From the NCBI GenBank assembly GCA_021234155.1, contig JAJEKV010000060.1, positions 682,001 to 746,000 on the forward strand: a DNA stretch of 64,000 nucleotides. Reading direction: 5' to 3'. The position numbers were made by a program, and so were the translations under genes. Numbering within the stretch: position 1 is the first letter of the stretch; each line of letters starts with the position of its first letter. Shown here piece by piece: positions 32,929 to 44,150 of this stretch. The notes under the pieces are model-generated. The model saw only the letters and a list, made by a program, of their open reading frames with translations. It ran no database searches and was not told where the DNA came from. The DNA comes from Isoetes taiwanensis (taxonomy: Eukaryota > Streptophyta > Lycopodiopsida > Isoetales > Isoetaceae).

Positions 32929-34160
32929 CTAAGTTAATAATACAACGTTAATACAAATGTTAATAATACAATTGTCAATATTTTGCAATATTTTGGACCA
33001 CTCTGAACTGACTGCAACATATAGAATACCATCCTCTTGCTTTACCCCGTAATCATATTCAACACATTCATAGGCTGCTTCTATATCAGCTCCATTGACT
33101 GTAGTGAAGACAAATGGCACAAATGTTTGCAGAGGGTTATGTATTGCAGACCAAGCATTTGTTTGAAATTTCTGAATTCAACCTCTAATTTCATTATTGC
33201 TAAAGAAGCAAAATAAAGTAAGTACAAACCTCCATTGATTAAGAACTTGTCGAAGCAAACATATTCTACAAAAAACATGCAGAATGTAAATTGCCAACAT
33301 TAGAAGGCATGCTAATGTACAAAATGTACATACCATTGACAGATTGGTAGATTTATCTTCAATATATCTCTTGCCATACCGCTTTCTATTTATTCTCCAT
33401 TTCCTTTGAGACTCTACAGCAGATGATCGATGCTAAGCATCACTACGCCTCTCCCCTAATATTGATGCCAAAGAAGTCTCTTTAGTTGCTGATTCCTTTT
33501 TAGCTAATTTAGCAATAATTCGATGATAGAACCACTTTGACATTTGTTGCAAAGGGCTAGACATGGTCTGCCCACCTCCATGTGAAGTGCATCTAAAGTA
33601 AGCATTTTTAGCTTGTTTGTGACTCTTCTCCATTCCCTGTATGCTCCAAATGCCTAAACTGCCATATTCCTTAGCGAACCAAGGTGTGTGTGCATAAAGT
33701 ATATGAATATAATGCGTTACTGCCCCAAGCAGCTATAAATGCTTTTGTGAATGATGTGACATATGTGCGTGAGTCCTCCTTGTCTTGTTCTGTAAACCTT
33801 TTCTTAATTAGAAGCTTGAAGAGAGGAAACAATGCATGCCATGCCTTCATCTTGTTTTCGTATGACTTTCCATTGGCAGTACGATCATCCTCTGCAGCTA
33901 GTAACTCTCTATACCATTCCCATTTACACTTTGCCTTATCATCTACACTGGGAAGAAACTTTCTTGCCTTAACTCCTCCCATGGATGGTTTTGAAAGGAC
34001 ACTTTTATTCTTAGGATCTTCTACAATCTTGTAATTCCTACCATGGAGGCCCATATCTGATAATACTTTCTCGATTGCTGCCAAACTGTTATCCTTATCA
34101 CTCTTCAGAGTTTTATTCCAAGCAAACAATATACTTAAGTATACCATCTTGTCGACTATC
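32929..34160 (-). pseudogene. 3' part of an interrupted gene of unrecognised family
   Basis: Minus-strand coding continues here from the 5' part at 45,826-46,613 across element B. The frame open at the insertion point reads VDKMVYLSILFAWNKTL and LLAAEDDRTANGKSYENKMK, then AWHALFPLFKLLIKKRF and TSFTKAFIAAWG. A one-base shift near 33,705 moves it to HYIHILYAHTPWF, KEYGSLGIWSIQGMEKSHKQ and on to a stop at 33,433. The motif (YGSLG..S.QGMEKSHK) looks like a conserved nucleic-acid-enzyme tail seen in orphan transposon-like proteins, but I cannot name the family. A further possible last exon at 32,929-33,180 reads FVFTTVNGADIEAAYE and YGVKQEDGILYVAVS. The gene is broken by the element, by this shift and by a stop codon in the 5' part. 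Confidence 0.6.
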
Positions 34161-35827
34161 TGTGACGTTCCAGCACAGTATACGCCCCCAGGACGTATAC
34201 CGTACTGCCTCGTCACCCGTACACGCCACTCCGGCTGACGTGTATGCTAGCGTGTAGCCAGGTGGGTAGCCCTAGGGGGCAACTCGCCAGAAATATGTGC
34301 AACTATTAATGTGCACATTTTCCAATGTACACATTAATGTGGGCACACATTTCCAGGTGGACACTTCATGCCAAGTGGGCCACACCCATAGGTGCAATTA
34401 ATGTGCACATTTCCCAATGTACACATTAATGTGGGCACACATTTCCATGTGTGCACATTTGGCCACCTAGCCCTTAAAGGCAAGTGGGCCCATTTCCAAT
34501 TATCCCACATGCCAAAAGGGGATAATTGGAAACCCTAGCCACCCCCCCTTGTCTATATAGGGTAGGAAACCCTAACTTGCCCATTTTCGATTTTGGGGCT
34601 TTAGAACTCTGTTTTTGGTGCCTCTCGGCCAAAACCGCCTCCCCCTGACTTCTGCACGGGAGAATTGCATCCTTAGTTTCCCTTGATTCGTCTCTGCCGG
34701 GATGGTGAGCTCAGTCGGGAGGAGCCCCTCAAGGGATAGGTATTTGGCCAATTAGATAGTCTAAACCCCCATTTTAGTCATTGAATCAAGTGGGTTTAGC
34801 CTATTAAATTGCCCATAGCAGCCCTCTAGATCTCTAGATAGCGATTCTAACTAAAGAACCTAACTCTATGTTGTAGATTAGATCTAGTTCTTTAGTTCTC
34901 TCGTGAAGTATATGGATGATGTATCTCTATGAACTCCTTGTATTGGGAAGGGGGTAGAGACCTAAAGCTTGGTAGTTGATGCTCCTAGAGTAGCCTCTCT
35001 AGCACACTTGTAGATTCGGCACGTGTACAAGAGCCACACAGGGATGTGGGTGAAGGGCCGGGATTGGCTAAGAAGGAGGTTCATGTCGACTCTTGAGCGA
35101 TCCCTGGGGTGTGTAAAGCCTACCAGGGGATCATTGTGACTAGGTCCAATGGTTTGCCCGCTGCGTGTGGGCAAGGCATGGGCCCGACACCCATGAAGTG
35201 GTGTTCACTTTCCGGTGGGTTGGTCCGAATACTGGCGGTGGCCCTCTAGTCACCTTGAGTCGGCATGCAGATCTGAGGAGGAGTGATCCCTACACGCCCC
35301 ATGGGCGGGAAGATGAGCCGGGGAATAGCCCTTTTGGCTATGCATCCGCGGGCTCTGATCGGGTCCCGGACACTCTTGAGACCACTCTGCAAAGTGTGCA
35401 CAGGGGGAGGGGCGGATGGAGTGGACAACCTAAGCCATGTTCATATGCCGCCAAATCCATTGTCATGAATTACGTCCGCAATGAACTCTGGAGACCCAAG
35501 CCGTCAGTCATCCCTTTGAGTCTGAGCCTAGGGTAGGATTCCCTATGTGAAGTGCTGATCTTTGTCTATGCAGATATGTGGAGGACCATCCTTCGTGATG
35601 GTCATGTGATGTTGATGTATGTGCTCTTGACATGTATGTTTTACGCTTCAGCTAGGCTAGGTAGGCCCCGAGGGAGACGGGGTGCAATGACCCTTCCACT
35701 CTTCCCACTGGAACCGTCACGGTTGCAGTGTCATGTGGAGGGCCCTATATTAGCATGGAGCTGGTATGGGGGATGAACTCCTGTTTGTATACGGTGAGAG
35801 CACCGTATACGAGTAGGGGACATCACA
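34161..35827 (+). repeat. 5' LTR of element B
   Basis: 1,667 bp. A TATA-like tctatatagg lies at about 34,552 and may start transcription. U3 contains a partial duplication: aatgtgcacatttt / aatgtgggcacacatttcca at 34,306-34,352 and again at 34,392-34,447. Near the U5 end is an inverted pair gtatacggt-gagagc-accgtatac (about 35,788-35,811). The first 50 bases contain related motifs (agtatacgccc, gacgtatacc). Confidence 0.95.
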
Positions 35828-35828
35828 G

Positions 35829-35840
35829 TGGTATCAGAGC
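35829..35840 (+). promoter_or_regulatory. Primer-binding site of element B
   Basis: TGGTATCAGAGC starts one base after the LTR. It exactly matches the complement of the plant initiator-Met tRNA 3' end used to prime first-strand synthesis. Confidence 0.95.
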
Positions 35841-36030
35841 TATGTTCTTGGAGACCAAGAGCAAAGCACTGGCCATGTTCCCAGTAGCACTAACTTGATA
35901 AGATCCTTAAACCTCGAAAAATGGGAAAATTTTTTCTCATTTTTGTAGTTATGCTAAGCTAGTAACAGTTAAAATGAATAAAAATGTAACAAGACTAAAA
36001 TTGGTGAGCCAACATCCAAAAAGTAGGGTG

Positions 36031-36483
36031 GTCTCACACGTCGCGCCAGGACAGATTTCGAGATTCTCAAAATCGGGCTGGGCGCAACGTGTGAGACATT
36101 CAGCTTCGACACCAAAAAGTTGTAAATTACAGTAAAATAACTTGATAATTCTAAATTTAAGCTAAGAATCAGTACAATTAGCATGTTACATGTTAATTTA
36201 ATAGTGGGCCCCACCATGTCTCACACGTCGCGCCAGGACGGATTTTGAGATTCTCAAAATCGGGCTGGGCGCAACGTGTGAGACCATGCCCAAAAATGCC
36301 CAAAACAACTCCAAATCGACCAAATAAGGGGTCAATTCTGCCTAACTCGATGAGTTTAGTGGAATTACAGCCTTAGATCACTTGAATTGAGTAAGCCTAG
36401 CCCAATTGGGACCCATGTCTCACACATCGCGCCAGGACGGATTTCGACATTCTCAAAATCGGTCTGGGCGCAACGTGTGAGAC
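36031..36483 (+). ncRNA. Three copies of a 67-nt hairpin in the leader RNA of element B
   Basis: Copies lie at 36,031-36,097, 36,218-36,284 and 36,417-36,483, spaced 187 and 199 bp. Each starts GTCTCACACGTCGCGCC and ends GGGCGCAACGTGTGAGAC. The outer 11 bases pair, then GCGCC with GGCGC, then GGATTT with AAATC, around a GAGATTCTC tip. Between copies the sequence differs, so the hairpin itself is what was kept. The location between PBS and first ORF is where packaging, dimerisation or translation signals sit in retroelements. A related hairpin with the same order of stems occurs at 47,034, 63,571 and 63,774. Confidence 0.75.
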
Positions 36484-36775
36484 CTCATACCATTTTGATC
36501 TCCAAATTGTACAATAAGTTCAATAGTTGTTCTTAGCATGCTCAAACCCTAGAAATAGTCTTCAAACTTGCAATTGCATCCTTTAATAGACCAGAATTGC
36601 CTAATCTCAGTAAATTCTAGGTCACCCAAAAATTAGGGTTTTCCCCAATTCTATAAATAAGTCCCCCATCTCTCATTTAGCACCCTGCAAATTTGCTCTC
36701 CACTGCTTAGGCGATCTTCCAGCTCCCTGAGGCGCTTCTGCATCCGTTTGATACTCCCTTCCTTGCTAGATCAAT

Positions 36776-38273
36776 GGCCCTTTGCTGACTTGGTGATGGT
36801 ATAGGCGCCCGATGCCCATATCTTTGCCGGAAGGATGTCAACGACATCTTCCAAGTCTTTGGGAAAGAAATTGACATCCAAGCTACGCTAAACGCAACCC
36901 CAGCATATAGGCAGGTGCTAGCAGAATTTCAAGCTAGGGTAGAACCCTCCCTTGTTCAAGTCCCCCCTTGCATAGGATACTTCGTTCCCCGCCCATCCCT
37001 TCAAGCAGCCTTGGGCGATGTCCCCAACATCGCCAAGTACTTAACTAACAAGGCCAGAGGTTGCTCGACTACATGGTCCCGGCGCCCAACAGGACCAAGT
37101 ACTTCTCTTACACGGCAGCCCTAGCCATCTTCTTATCCCATCGCCAAAAAAACCCAATGGGGGCAACCTCTATTCCTCAGATGGAGGTAGACCCCATAGC
37201 AAAGGTGCAAGAGGAAGAGCGATGCTTTTACAAAGATCAACAGAACAAGAAGCAAGAGAAGGAGAAGAAGGGCCGGACGACGAGGGAATACACCTGAGCT
37301 CGACTCGGGACGAAGAACGGCCAAGCGAGCAGAGCTGATCAACCGGCGAGGCGGCGGGGCATCGAGAGTTGCTCCCCACTCGGGCTAGGCATCACAAGCC
37401 TAGCCCCTATCATCATCAAGCGGAGGAGTATCTACTCCTCGGCCGACATCGAAACCTCCCGAATGGGAGAGGGAGCTCAGGTTGGACGAACTGCTCCACC
37501 AACTGCGGCAGACCGACATGGACGACTTCATCGTCCGGGGAGCCTCGGACTCCGCTTCAAGTGAGGGAGGCCGACACCTACACAGGGGAAACGACCTCCG
37601 ATATCCAGGCCTACGGCGACATCGGGCAAATGATGGACGGCGGGGCTGCCAGCGAGGAGGAGTTCCTCGCCCTCCAAGAACGATGGGGATGGGTGGGAAG
37701 ACCACGAGCATCCTAATGCCGAGTCCGCCGACACCACCCCGGCAGAGGAGAAGGAATCGACCTCGGGAGGCTCGGCCGCGACAATTGAAGACTGGGGAGC
37801 TGACCAAATCGAGGTCGACGAGAATGGGCGGTGCACAGCTGGAGGCCAAACAAGCGGAGAAGCCCGACACACAGCGGCAATGTCGCCAGTACTACTTGCC
37901 GCTGCTGATGGATGGGAGAATAGCGGTAATACACCGCAAGTTCAGTCCCAGAGGTGAAGAAGGAGTGTTCATGCTGATTGCACTCTCAGGCTTCGGCAGG
38001 CATGCTCGAATAGCAACAAACGTCGACTATGCTGTCTTAGTCAAGAGGGCAATGGCACTCGACCTCTTCGACTTCGCCATACCCCATCGACGTCAAGCGA
38101 GATTGGCGGTGACGGCGGCCCTTACATCCGACCGCAGGGTAGAAGATTTGGTGAGAGCCTTACAGGGAGGCTCACCATCAAGCATCATCAGGAACTTGGG
38201 TCACTCGGTAGGGACGGCCCAAGTTAAGAAGTTTCTTGAAGACAACCCGTCTTATCGGCGATTGCAAGACTAG
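36776..38273 (+). pseudogene. Pre-gag ORF region of element B, unknown function, frame-shifted
   Basis: Protein-like readings occur in changing frames. 36,830-37,060 reads DVNDIFQVFGKEIDIQATLN and VLAEFQARVEPSLVQVP, then YFVPRPSLQAALGDVPNIAK. 37,061-37,297 reads LLDYMVPAPNRTKYFSYTAA and then a Lys/Glu-rich coiled stretch. 37,560-37,680 is acidic (VREADTYTGETTSDIQAYGD). 37,860-38,273 reads YYLPLLMDGRIAVIHRKFSP, FMLIALSGFGRHARIAT, VLVKRAMALDLFDFA and ends at a true-looking stop. The sequence is not obviously similar to the pre-gag ORFs of element A, though position and size of the region agree. An AT-rich 3'UTR-like spacer (38,274-38,418) separates it from gag. Confidence 0.5.
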
Positions 38274-38429
38274 TTAGACTCTTGATCCCGGAGACTTTTT
38301 GTACTAAAATATTATATAATATATAAATATAATTCTGTTGCATTTTAAATGTTTTGTTGATATATTTTGCCCCACAATTATACCAACAAACATAAACAAT
38401 GCAAGATAACAAAAGAAACTAACCATATA

Positions 38430-39420
38430 GCCATGAATCACTTGTGCATGCAGCTAGAGGCCTAAACGCAGGGGAACGACAACTGCGAGACCTTATAGAA
38501 GAACGGACCCCGCCCAGACCACCCCCGGCAAGGAACCTGTTTGAAGATATGGAACCCATGACCCCAGAGGAGGAGATATCCCGGATGAGGGCGGACCTCG
38601 GCGGATAAAAGCCTTCTGTCCGCTCCGGGCAGGCTGTGAGCAGGTTCGGTGGGCAATGCTCAATTGCCACAAGCATCGGCTCGAAAAACAGGAAGGGACA
38701 AGAAAAGGAGCAAGAGAAGGAGATCCCCCAGCTCGGATTCCTCCGACTCAAGTTCAGATTCAGACTCCGACTCCGAGGAAGAGGAAGAAGAAAAGCTCGG
38801 GACCCGAACAGAGATGGAAGGCAAAGGAACACTGAAGAGGGAAGGCAGAGGAACACCCCAGAAGGACGACAAAGAGACACCAGGACCTCTGACTACCAGA
38901 AGAAGGTAGATTCCGTGACCGGCAATGTATGGAAGGCCAGAACTGGAACAGCTTCTCGGGGAGAACAGTCAGGATTAGAAGCAGAGGCATGGCTGGATGA
39001 AATGAGTGAGTACGGCAATGCTTATGGCATGAAAGATAAAGACAAAGGAAGAGTGGCAACAGCCAACTTGAAAGGAGCCGACGGATTTGGTGGAAGGGTT
39101 ATGCAAAGGCACATGGCTTAGCAGGATGCTTGTAAGTTCGGGAAGTTTGCTAAAGCTTTCAAAGCGCCATTACGTCCCAAGGGAACATAAGTCCAGCATG
39201 ATGCAGCAGTTCTATAGGCTCCAACAGGGAAACAAATCAGTCGAGAAATATACGTAAGAATTCATGAGGCTAAGGTCAGTATGTGCCAAAGTTGGGAGAG
39301 AAGCATGCAGTTTGAAAGTTATATTGAGGGGGTGAATGAGGAGATCCGCAAAGTTTGTGAGGGCAATAAACCCTAAGACAAGATCGTAAGCGAGTCCAAG
39401 GCTATAAGCTTGTGGGGTCG
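38430..39420 (+). pseudogene. gag: gag of element B (several frame breaks)
   Basis: The N-terminus at about 38,454-38,606 reads GERQLRDLIEERTPPRPPPA then MTPEEEISRMRADLGG. Next is a Ser/Asp/Glu-rich acidic stretch at 38,740-38,800 (SSDSSDSSSDSDSDSEEEEE). The capsid-like block at about 38,990-39,120 reads AWLDEMSEYGNAYGMKDKDK, then KFGKFAKAF. Further capsid text (FESYIEGVNEEIRK) lies at about 39,310. Four or more frame changes are needed to read it as one protein. The segment corresponds part for part to gag of element A. Confidence 0.65.
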
Positions 39421-39563
39421 GGACCTCAGAATAGCGAAGCGTATGCGGTATTTCCAAGGATAAAGGCAAGGCAACAGGAAGCTATAGCCCTAGGGCAGCC
39501 AGTCCAGGTCCAGCTAGAGCCCCATATGGTGGCAACCAGGGGAAACAGCAGGAGAAGAAGCAG

Positions 39564-40175
39564 GTGTCCTTCAAGGACAAGCAGGAAGGGTCAAACTACT
39601 CCAAGGCAGTGCGATCCTTTTTGCAGGCCATGCCCAAGGAGAAGAGACAGGAGTGCATAGAAAAGCAGCTCTGTTTTAGGTGTTTCCAGCCAGGCCATAG
39701 AACAGCGAACTGCCCCTACGTCATGAGTGTAGCTCTAGCGGAGTTGGGAGATTGGGACGCTCTGTCTGACGACGACGGCGAAGAAGCCCGCGACTACATT
39801 CAGGGTGAGTGCCACATCTTTGCCGCAATAGATACAAAGCAAGCAGAGAGCCAGTATAAGGTAATTTCCACAGTAGGGAAGGCCAAGGCCAAGTCCTTCA
39901 TAGTCCTGATAGACTCAGGAAGTAGCCATAACTTTGCATCCCCCAGAATGGTTCAAATGTTGAAGCTGAAACCACTAAAGTCAAAGCCAAGGCCCGTTGT
40001 CTTAGCAAGTGGGGCAGTAAGGCAGACGGCAGGCAAGAGAATCAACTTCGACATCGACTTGCCAGGGATTAATATCCAGATGGGGGCAGAAGTAATGGGC
40101 ATTGGCAAGTATGACTTGATCATAGGAATGGAGTACCTTGGGCCAGCAGGGGCCATTATCGACTGTGGAAAGTGA
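39564..40175 (+). CDS. gag-pol: Nucleocapsid zinc knuckle and aspartic protease of element B
   Basis: The zinc knuckle at 39,672-39,713 reads CFRCFQPGHRTANC (CX2CX4HX4C). A D/E-rich linker follows. The protease active site at 39,912-39,923 is DSGS in IVLIDSGSSHNFASPRM, where element A has DTGS. The block DLIIGMEYLGPAGA comes next. The frame ends at a TGA after IDCGK, where element A continues with REVTF. The continuation [14 protein letters not shown] appears in the same register after the stop, so this is a nonsense mutation. Confidence 0.85.
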   Translation: MSFKDKQEGSNYSKAVRSFLQAMPKEKRQECIEKQLCFRCFQPGHRTANCPYVMSVALAELGDWDALSDDDGEEARDYIQGECHIFAAIDTKQAESQYKVISTVGKAKAKSFIVLIDSGSSHNFASPRMVQMLKLKPLKSKPRPVVLASGAVRQTAGKRINFDIDLPGINIQMGAEVMGIGKYDLIIGMEYLGPAGAIIDCGK

Positions 40176-40178
40176 AAG

Positions 40179-41087
40179 GTGACATTCCCAACGCCTGACG
40201 GCAAGATCATCGAAATCACAGGTAAAGAAGTTGTTCCCATCATGCAGTGCATGTCTTCTAAGAGGCTGTTCAAGTGCATCAAGGGCGAGCAAGTGGCATA
40301 CATCTTCAAGCTTGAGATTAGTGAGCCGGAATCGGAAGGAAGCAAAGAAGACAAGGTGCTCAGCAAGTTGCCGAAGCAAGTAGCTAAGCTGATCACGGAA
40401 TTCCATGATCTCTTTCCAGATGAGATCAAGCAGCTCCCTCCTTATAGAGGAGTCGAGTGCGAGATAGCACTCAAACCGGGAACAAAGCCAACAAGCAAGG
40501 CTCCATATAGAATGACAACGCAGGAGTTGTCGGAGCTAAAGAAGCAGTTGCAGGAGCTGCTGGACCTAGGTTTCATTAGACCTAGTGTTTCGCCATTTGG
40601 AGCGCCCATTCTCTTCGTTAAGAAGAAGGATGGCAGTTTAAGGATGTGCATAGACTATAGGCAGTTGAACAAGCACACCATTAAGAACAAGTATGCGCTC
40701 CCCAGATCAGATGACTTGATGGATCAGCTCCAAGGTGCAAAGATCTTCTCCAAAATCGACTTAAGGTCAGGTTATCATCAGATCAGGATAAAGGAAGAAG
40801 ATATCCATAAGACCGCCTTCAGAACGCGGTATGGGCACTATGAGTTCACGGTAATGCCCTTCGGCTTATCGAATGCCCCCGCAACATTCATGAGGCTCAT
40901 GAACGACATCTTCAGGGAGTTCTTAGACACCTTTGTGATTGTTTTCTTTGATGACATTTTGGTATATAGCAGATTCCTTGAAGAGCACGTACAACACTTG
41001 AGAAGAGTGCTGGAGAAGTTGAAGAGGCACCCGGTTATGCCAAGTTGTCGAAGTGCCACTTCGCAACAGAGAAGGTGGAGTATCTAG
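40179..41087 (+). CDS. pol: Reverse transcriptase of element B
   Basis: Full RT landmarks: [74 protein letters not shown] and [20 protein letters not shown]. The catalytic box FFDD lies in [11 protein letters not shown]. Compared with element A the IDYRQLN core is intact (element A has IDYWQLN). The frame breaks at about 41,035 by a one-base shift; after it, readable text resumes as [20 protein letters not shown] in another frame. Confidence 0.9.
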   Translation: MTFPTPDGKIIEITGKEVVPIMQCMSSKRLFKCIKGEQVAYIFKLEISEPESEGSKEDKVLSKLPKQVAKLITEFHDLFPDEIKQLPPYRGVECEIALKPGTKPTSKAPYRMTTQELSELKKQLQELLDLGFIRPSVSPFGAPILFVKKKDGSLRMCIDYRQLNKHTIKNKYALPRSDDLMDQLQGAKIFSKIDLRSGYHQIRIKEEDIHKTAFRTRYGHYEFTVMPFGLSNAPATFMRLMNDIFREFLDTFVIVFFDDILVYSRFLEEHVQHLRRVLEKLKRHPVMPSCRSATSQQRRWSI

Positions 41088-41735
41088 GTCACGTGATCTC
41101 AGCAGAAGGCATCTCGACGGATCCCCAAAGATTGAAGCCGTCATTCGATTGGCGGGCCAAGAATGTGCATGAAGTCGGTTTTCTCGGCCTAGCAGGGGTA
41201 CTACGGGGAAGTTTGTGAAGAACTTCAGCTAAGATAGCAGCCCCGCTAATGAGACTTGACGAGGGCGGAGAAAGTGAAAGATTGGGCGAGCATTGGCACA
41301 AAAAGCCCAAGCGTGGTTTGAATTGTTGAAGGAAGCTTTAACAACAGCCCCAAATCTTAACCTGCGGACCGAGGAGAAAGATAAGCTTGTAGCGGCGGAC
41401 GCAAGTAAGATAGCTACAGGGGGCGGTCTTATCTTTGGGTGAAGAGCGTGTGGTAGCGTATGATTCGAAAGATGAACGATGCAAACGCAGCCTACCCCAT
41501 GCAACGACCGGGGAATTGCTTGCGGTTGTCGGGCATTAAGAATTTGGAGGCACTACCTTTTTGGGAAGGAAGTTCCAGTTGGATCTGCACCACCGAGCCT
41601 CCAATATGTATTCACGCAACCACACCTCAACGAGGCGAGAGAAGGTGGATGGAGTTCCTTGAAGAGTACGACTTTGATATAGTCTACAAGCCAGGGAAGC
41701 TTAATGTGGTAGCGGATGTGCTTTCAAGGCATCCC
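41088..41735 (+). pseudogene. pol: RT thumb/RNase H of element B, heavily frame-shifted
   Basis: Recognisable fragments are spread over all three frames. They include [25 protein letters not shown] around 41,398-41,425 and the trace ALRIWRHYLFGKE near 41,535. After 41,640 EFLEEYDFDIVYKPGKLNVV and ADVLSRHPL are clean. Between 41,100 and 41,640 at least six one-base shifts are needed, a much higher rate than in the neighbouring RT and integrase. Confidence 0.75.
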
Positions 41736-42542
41736 CTGACAACTAGAGTGCATTGCAACGCAATTTCGACGATCTCCAGCGACTTTGGTAAGAAGATTGA
41801 AGAGTCCTTGCCAACGGATGTGGATTTCAAGGAAGTATGGGCAAGTCTCTCTAGGGAGGCTAGAACAGATAAGGAGCGGGAAGCCTTTAAACATTTTAAG
41901 AAGGAAGGCAACCTGTTGTACCATAAGAACAAGCTGTGCGTACCCGAATCATCAGGTGTAAGGAAATTGATCCTCCACGACACGCACAGCAGCCCAATAG
42001 CTGGCCATGCGGGATTCATGAAAACATATTTCAAAGTGCGCAGCAGCTATTATTGGCCAGGAATGAAGAAGCAGGTAGCGCGCTACATCAAGGAATGCCA
42101 GCTATGTCAGCAGACGAAGGCAGAGCAGCTTCGAATTCCAGGAGCTTTAGAGCCATTAGCGGTGCCAAACGCTAAGTGGGAGGTAATCAGCATGGATTTT
42201 ATCACAGGACTCCCAAGGACCGTAAGAGGGAAAGATGCTTTGATGGTAGTAGTCGACAAGTTGTCGAAAATGGCACATTTTGTGCCTTGCAAGACCACAG
42301 ATACAGCTATGGACACAGCGAAGCTCTTCACCAAAGAGATCTTCAGACTTCATGGCATGCCAAGGGAGATCATCTCCGATAGGGATCCGAAGTTCATGAG
42401 CGCCTTTTGGCAAGACCTCTTTGCGACAATCCAGACGAAGCTATCCATGAGCACGGCATATCATCCTCCTCGGACGGATGGCGGGGCGGAGCGGACCAAC
42501 AGGATTTTTAGAGGACATGCTCTGAAACTATGTGCGGAATAA
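41640..42542 (+). CDS. pol: Integrase of element B
   Basis: The zinc-binding domain reads LILHDTHSSPIAGHAGFMKT then CQLCQQTK (H-H-C-C). The catalytic core has acidic residues in SMDFITGLP, ISDRDPKFMS and AERTN. The stretch HPPRTDGGAERTNR near 42,465-42,500 shows altered bases where element A reads HPQTDGQTERTN. The frame then shifts into the next segment at about 42,540. Confidence 0.9.
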   Translation, partial: RRWMEFLEEYDFDIVYKPGKLNVVADVLSRHPLTTRVHCNAISTISSDFGKKIEESLPTDVDFKEVWASLSREARTDKEREAFKHFKKEGNLLYHKNKLCVPESSGVRKLILHDTHSSPIAGHAGFMKTYFKVRSSYYWPGMKKQVARYIKECQLCQQTKAEQLRIPGALEPLAVPNAKWEVISMDFITGLPRTVRGKDALMVVVDKLSKMAHFVPCKTTDTAMDTAKLFTKEIFRLHGMPREIISDRDPKFMSAFWQDLFATIQTKLSMSTAYHPPRTDGGAERTNRIFRGHALKLCAE

Positions 42543-43278
42543 GCAAAGTATGTGGGAAGAATTTATTCACTTGGTGGAGTTTGCATACAATAGCACCAAG
42601 CAGGAGTCATCCCAAATGTCGCCGTTTATGATTAATTACGGCTATCAGTGCCTAACTCCAGACACTTGGCACAACCCCGTGTCAAAGGTGGAAGTTTTGC
42701 AGCAGATGTTGGCCGATATGCAGCAGCTTGTGGAAGAAGTTCGAGGGTATCTGCTAGCAGCAAGAAGTCGTCAAAAGAGCATCGCCGACAAGCATCGAAC
42801 AGTAAGAGAGTTCAAAGTTGGAGATGATGTTTGGCTCAAGATCAAGGTGAAGCAGGCAAAGCTCAGGATCGGGAATTGCAAGAAGCTTGCTCCAAGGTGG
42901 GCTGGACCTTTCAGAATAGTCAAGAGAGTAGGTAATCAATCCTACAAGCTAGACTTGCCAGCACACCTAAAGATTCATAAGGTCTTCCACGTGAGTTTGT
43001 TGAAGAAGCATACTCCAAATCCAGACGAAGTCTTGGATTCTCCGACGGAGGAACAGCTGGAAATAGTTCCAGAATTGATTCTTGATAAAGCTTTCAAGAA
43101 AACGAGGAGATCAGAATTCCTCCAGTATTTGGTCAAGTGGAAACACTTACCAGTGGAAGACGCGACGTGGGTACTTAAGAAAGATTTAGTAAAGCAGTAT
43201 CCACAGTTTATGGAGCAATGGGACGGCAAGGTCATCTCCGAAGAAATCGGCTCAGGCATGTCGATTTGTGTAGGTTAA
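42532..43278 (+). CDS. pol: Integrase C-terminus with GPY/F module and chromodomain of element B
   Basis: Continues the integrase: WEEFIHLVEFAYNS, SPFMINYGYQ, then helices and LAPRWAGPFRIVKRVG at about 42,885-42,930. This is the GPY/F module; the next residues read YKLDLPAHLKIHKVFHVSLL. A chromodomain follows at about 43,072-43,222 (ELILDKAFKKTRR, LQYLVKWKHLPVEDATW). Its aromatic-rich WKHLP..DATW core is the hallmark of chromoviruses. In such elements it helps direct insertion to marked chromatin. The frame stops at 43,278. Confidence 0.9.
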   Translation: MRNKQSMWEEFIHLVEFAYNSTKQESSQMSPFMINYGYQCLTPDTWHNPVSKVEVLQQMLADMQQLVEEVRGYLLAARSRQKSIADKHRTVREFKVGDDVWLKIKVKQAKLRIGNCKKLAPRWAGPFRIVKRVGNQSYKLDLPAHLKIHKVFHVSLLKKHTPNPDEVLDSPTEEQLEIVPELILDKAFKKTRRSEFLQYLVKWKHLPVEDATWVLKKDLVKQYPQFMEQWDGKVISEEIGSGMSICVG

Positions 43279-44150
43279 TTCTTGTGTAATTAAGATTAAT
43301 CTACGCATGCAACCTATGCTTAGTATGGGTCGCATGCGTTGTTACCGATGATGGGACCACTACGGGGATCTCTAGGGCGTGGTGTAATGTCAATGTAGGC
43401 ATGACGCGTTTCGCTGGGCGAAGTGGAAGGTAGATTAGAAAGTCTACTGGCCCCGTCCCACGGAGTAGAGCGACCTTAGAAGAAAGGAGGTCATTGAGGA
43501 ATGCATCGATAGGGAAAGCACCTTTAGCCCCATATATGCTTTGATAGGAGGAATCTATCCTTCACGCCCCCCACGCGAGAAGGATATCCTCCACGCTGGG
43601 CAACTAGAGGTGTAGGCATGAGTGGCATATAGGCATATAGGCTGTCTCATGGCCATAATGGAAGATTCACCCTCTTCCCTACTATTTGGGAGATTAGCCA
43701 TGCATCCATGTAGATAGGTGGGGTGGTCACCATATAACCAAAATTTTATTAATAATTAAATGGTACTAACGTAGTGTCGACACTGCTTGAGCCAATAGAG
43801 CTCGGAGGGCAAGGAGGTCGAGCTACGAAGACTTGCAACACAAATTTTGTTGGAATGTGTTGCAAGGAATGAAGAGTACCTCGGACGTTAATTTTAAATT
43901 TTGATAAACTTAATTGTCATGTTAAGTGAGTTATGTAGTAACCTGTTTAGTCATGTTATGAATTGATAAGTTGTTTCATAATATAATGTTGTGATAATGT
44001 CATAAAAATATTACCTTAAGGTAATCTTAATAAATGTGTAAGGATTATGGTAGTTTTCGTATGTATCAGGTTGATTGCAGGTTAGGTTGATCCCAAGGTG
44101 GGGAGACCCACGATCTTCGCGGGACAAACATCATTTCAAGGTGGGGAGAA
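43279..44150 (+). other. 3' noncoding region and polypurine tract of element B
   Basis: Non-coding sequence after pol. The polypurine tract caaggtggggagaa (to 44,150) immediately precedes the 3' LTR and would prime plus-strand synthesis. A second, similar string (ccaaggtggggagaccc) lies about 50 bp upstream at about 44,093-44,109, perhaps a decoy or duplicated tract. Confidence 0.85.

Noticed and set aside
33684-34034. 116-codon plus-strand frame
   Set aside because: Antisense shadow of the interrupted minus-strand gene, which has coherent protein text and continues across the insertion.
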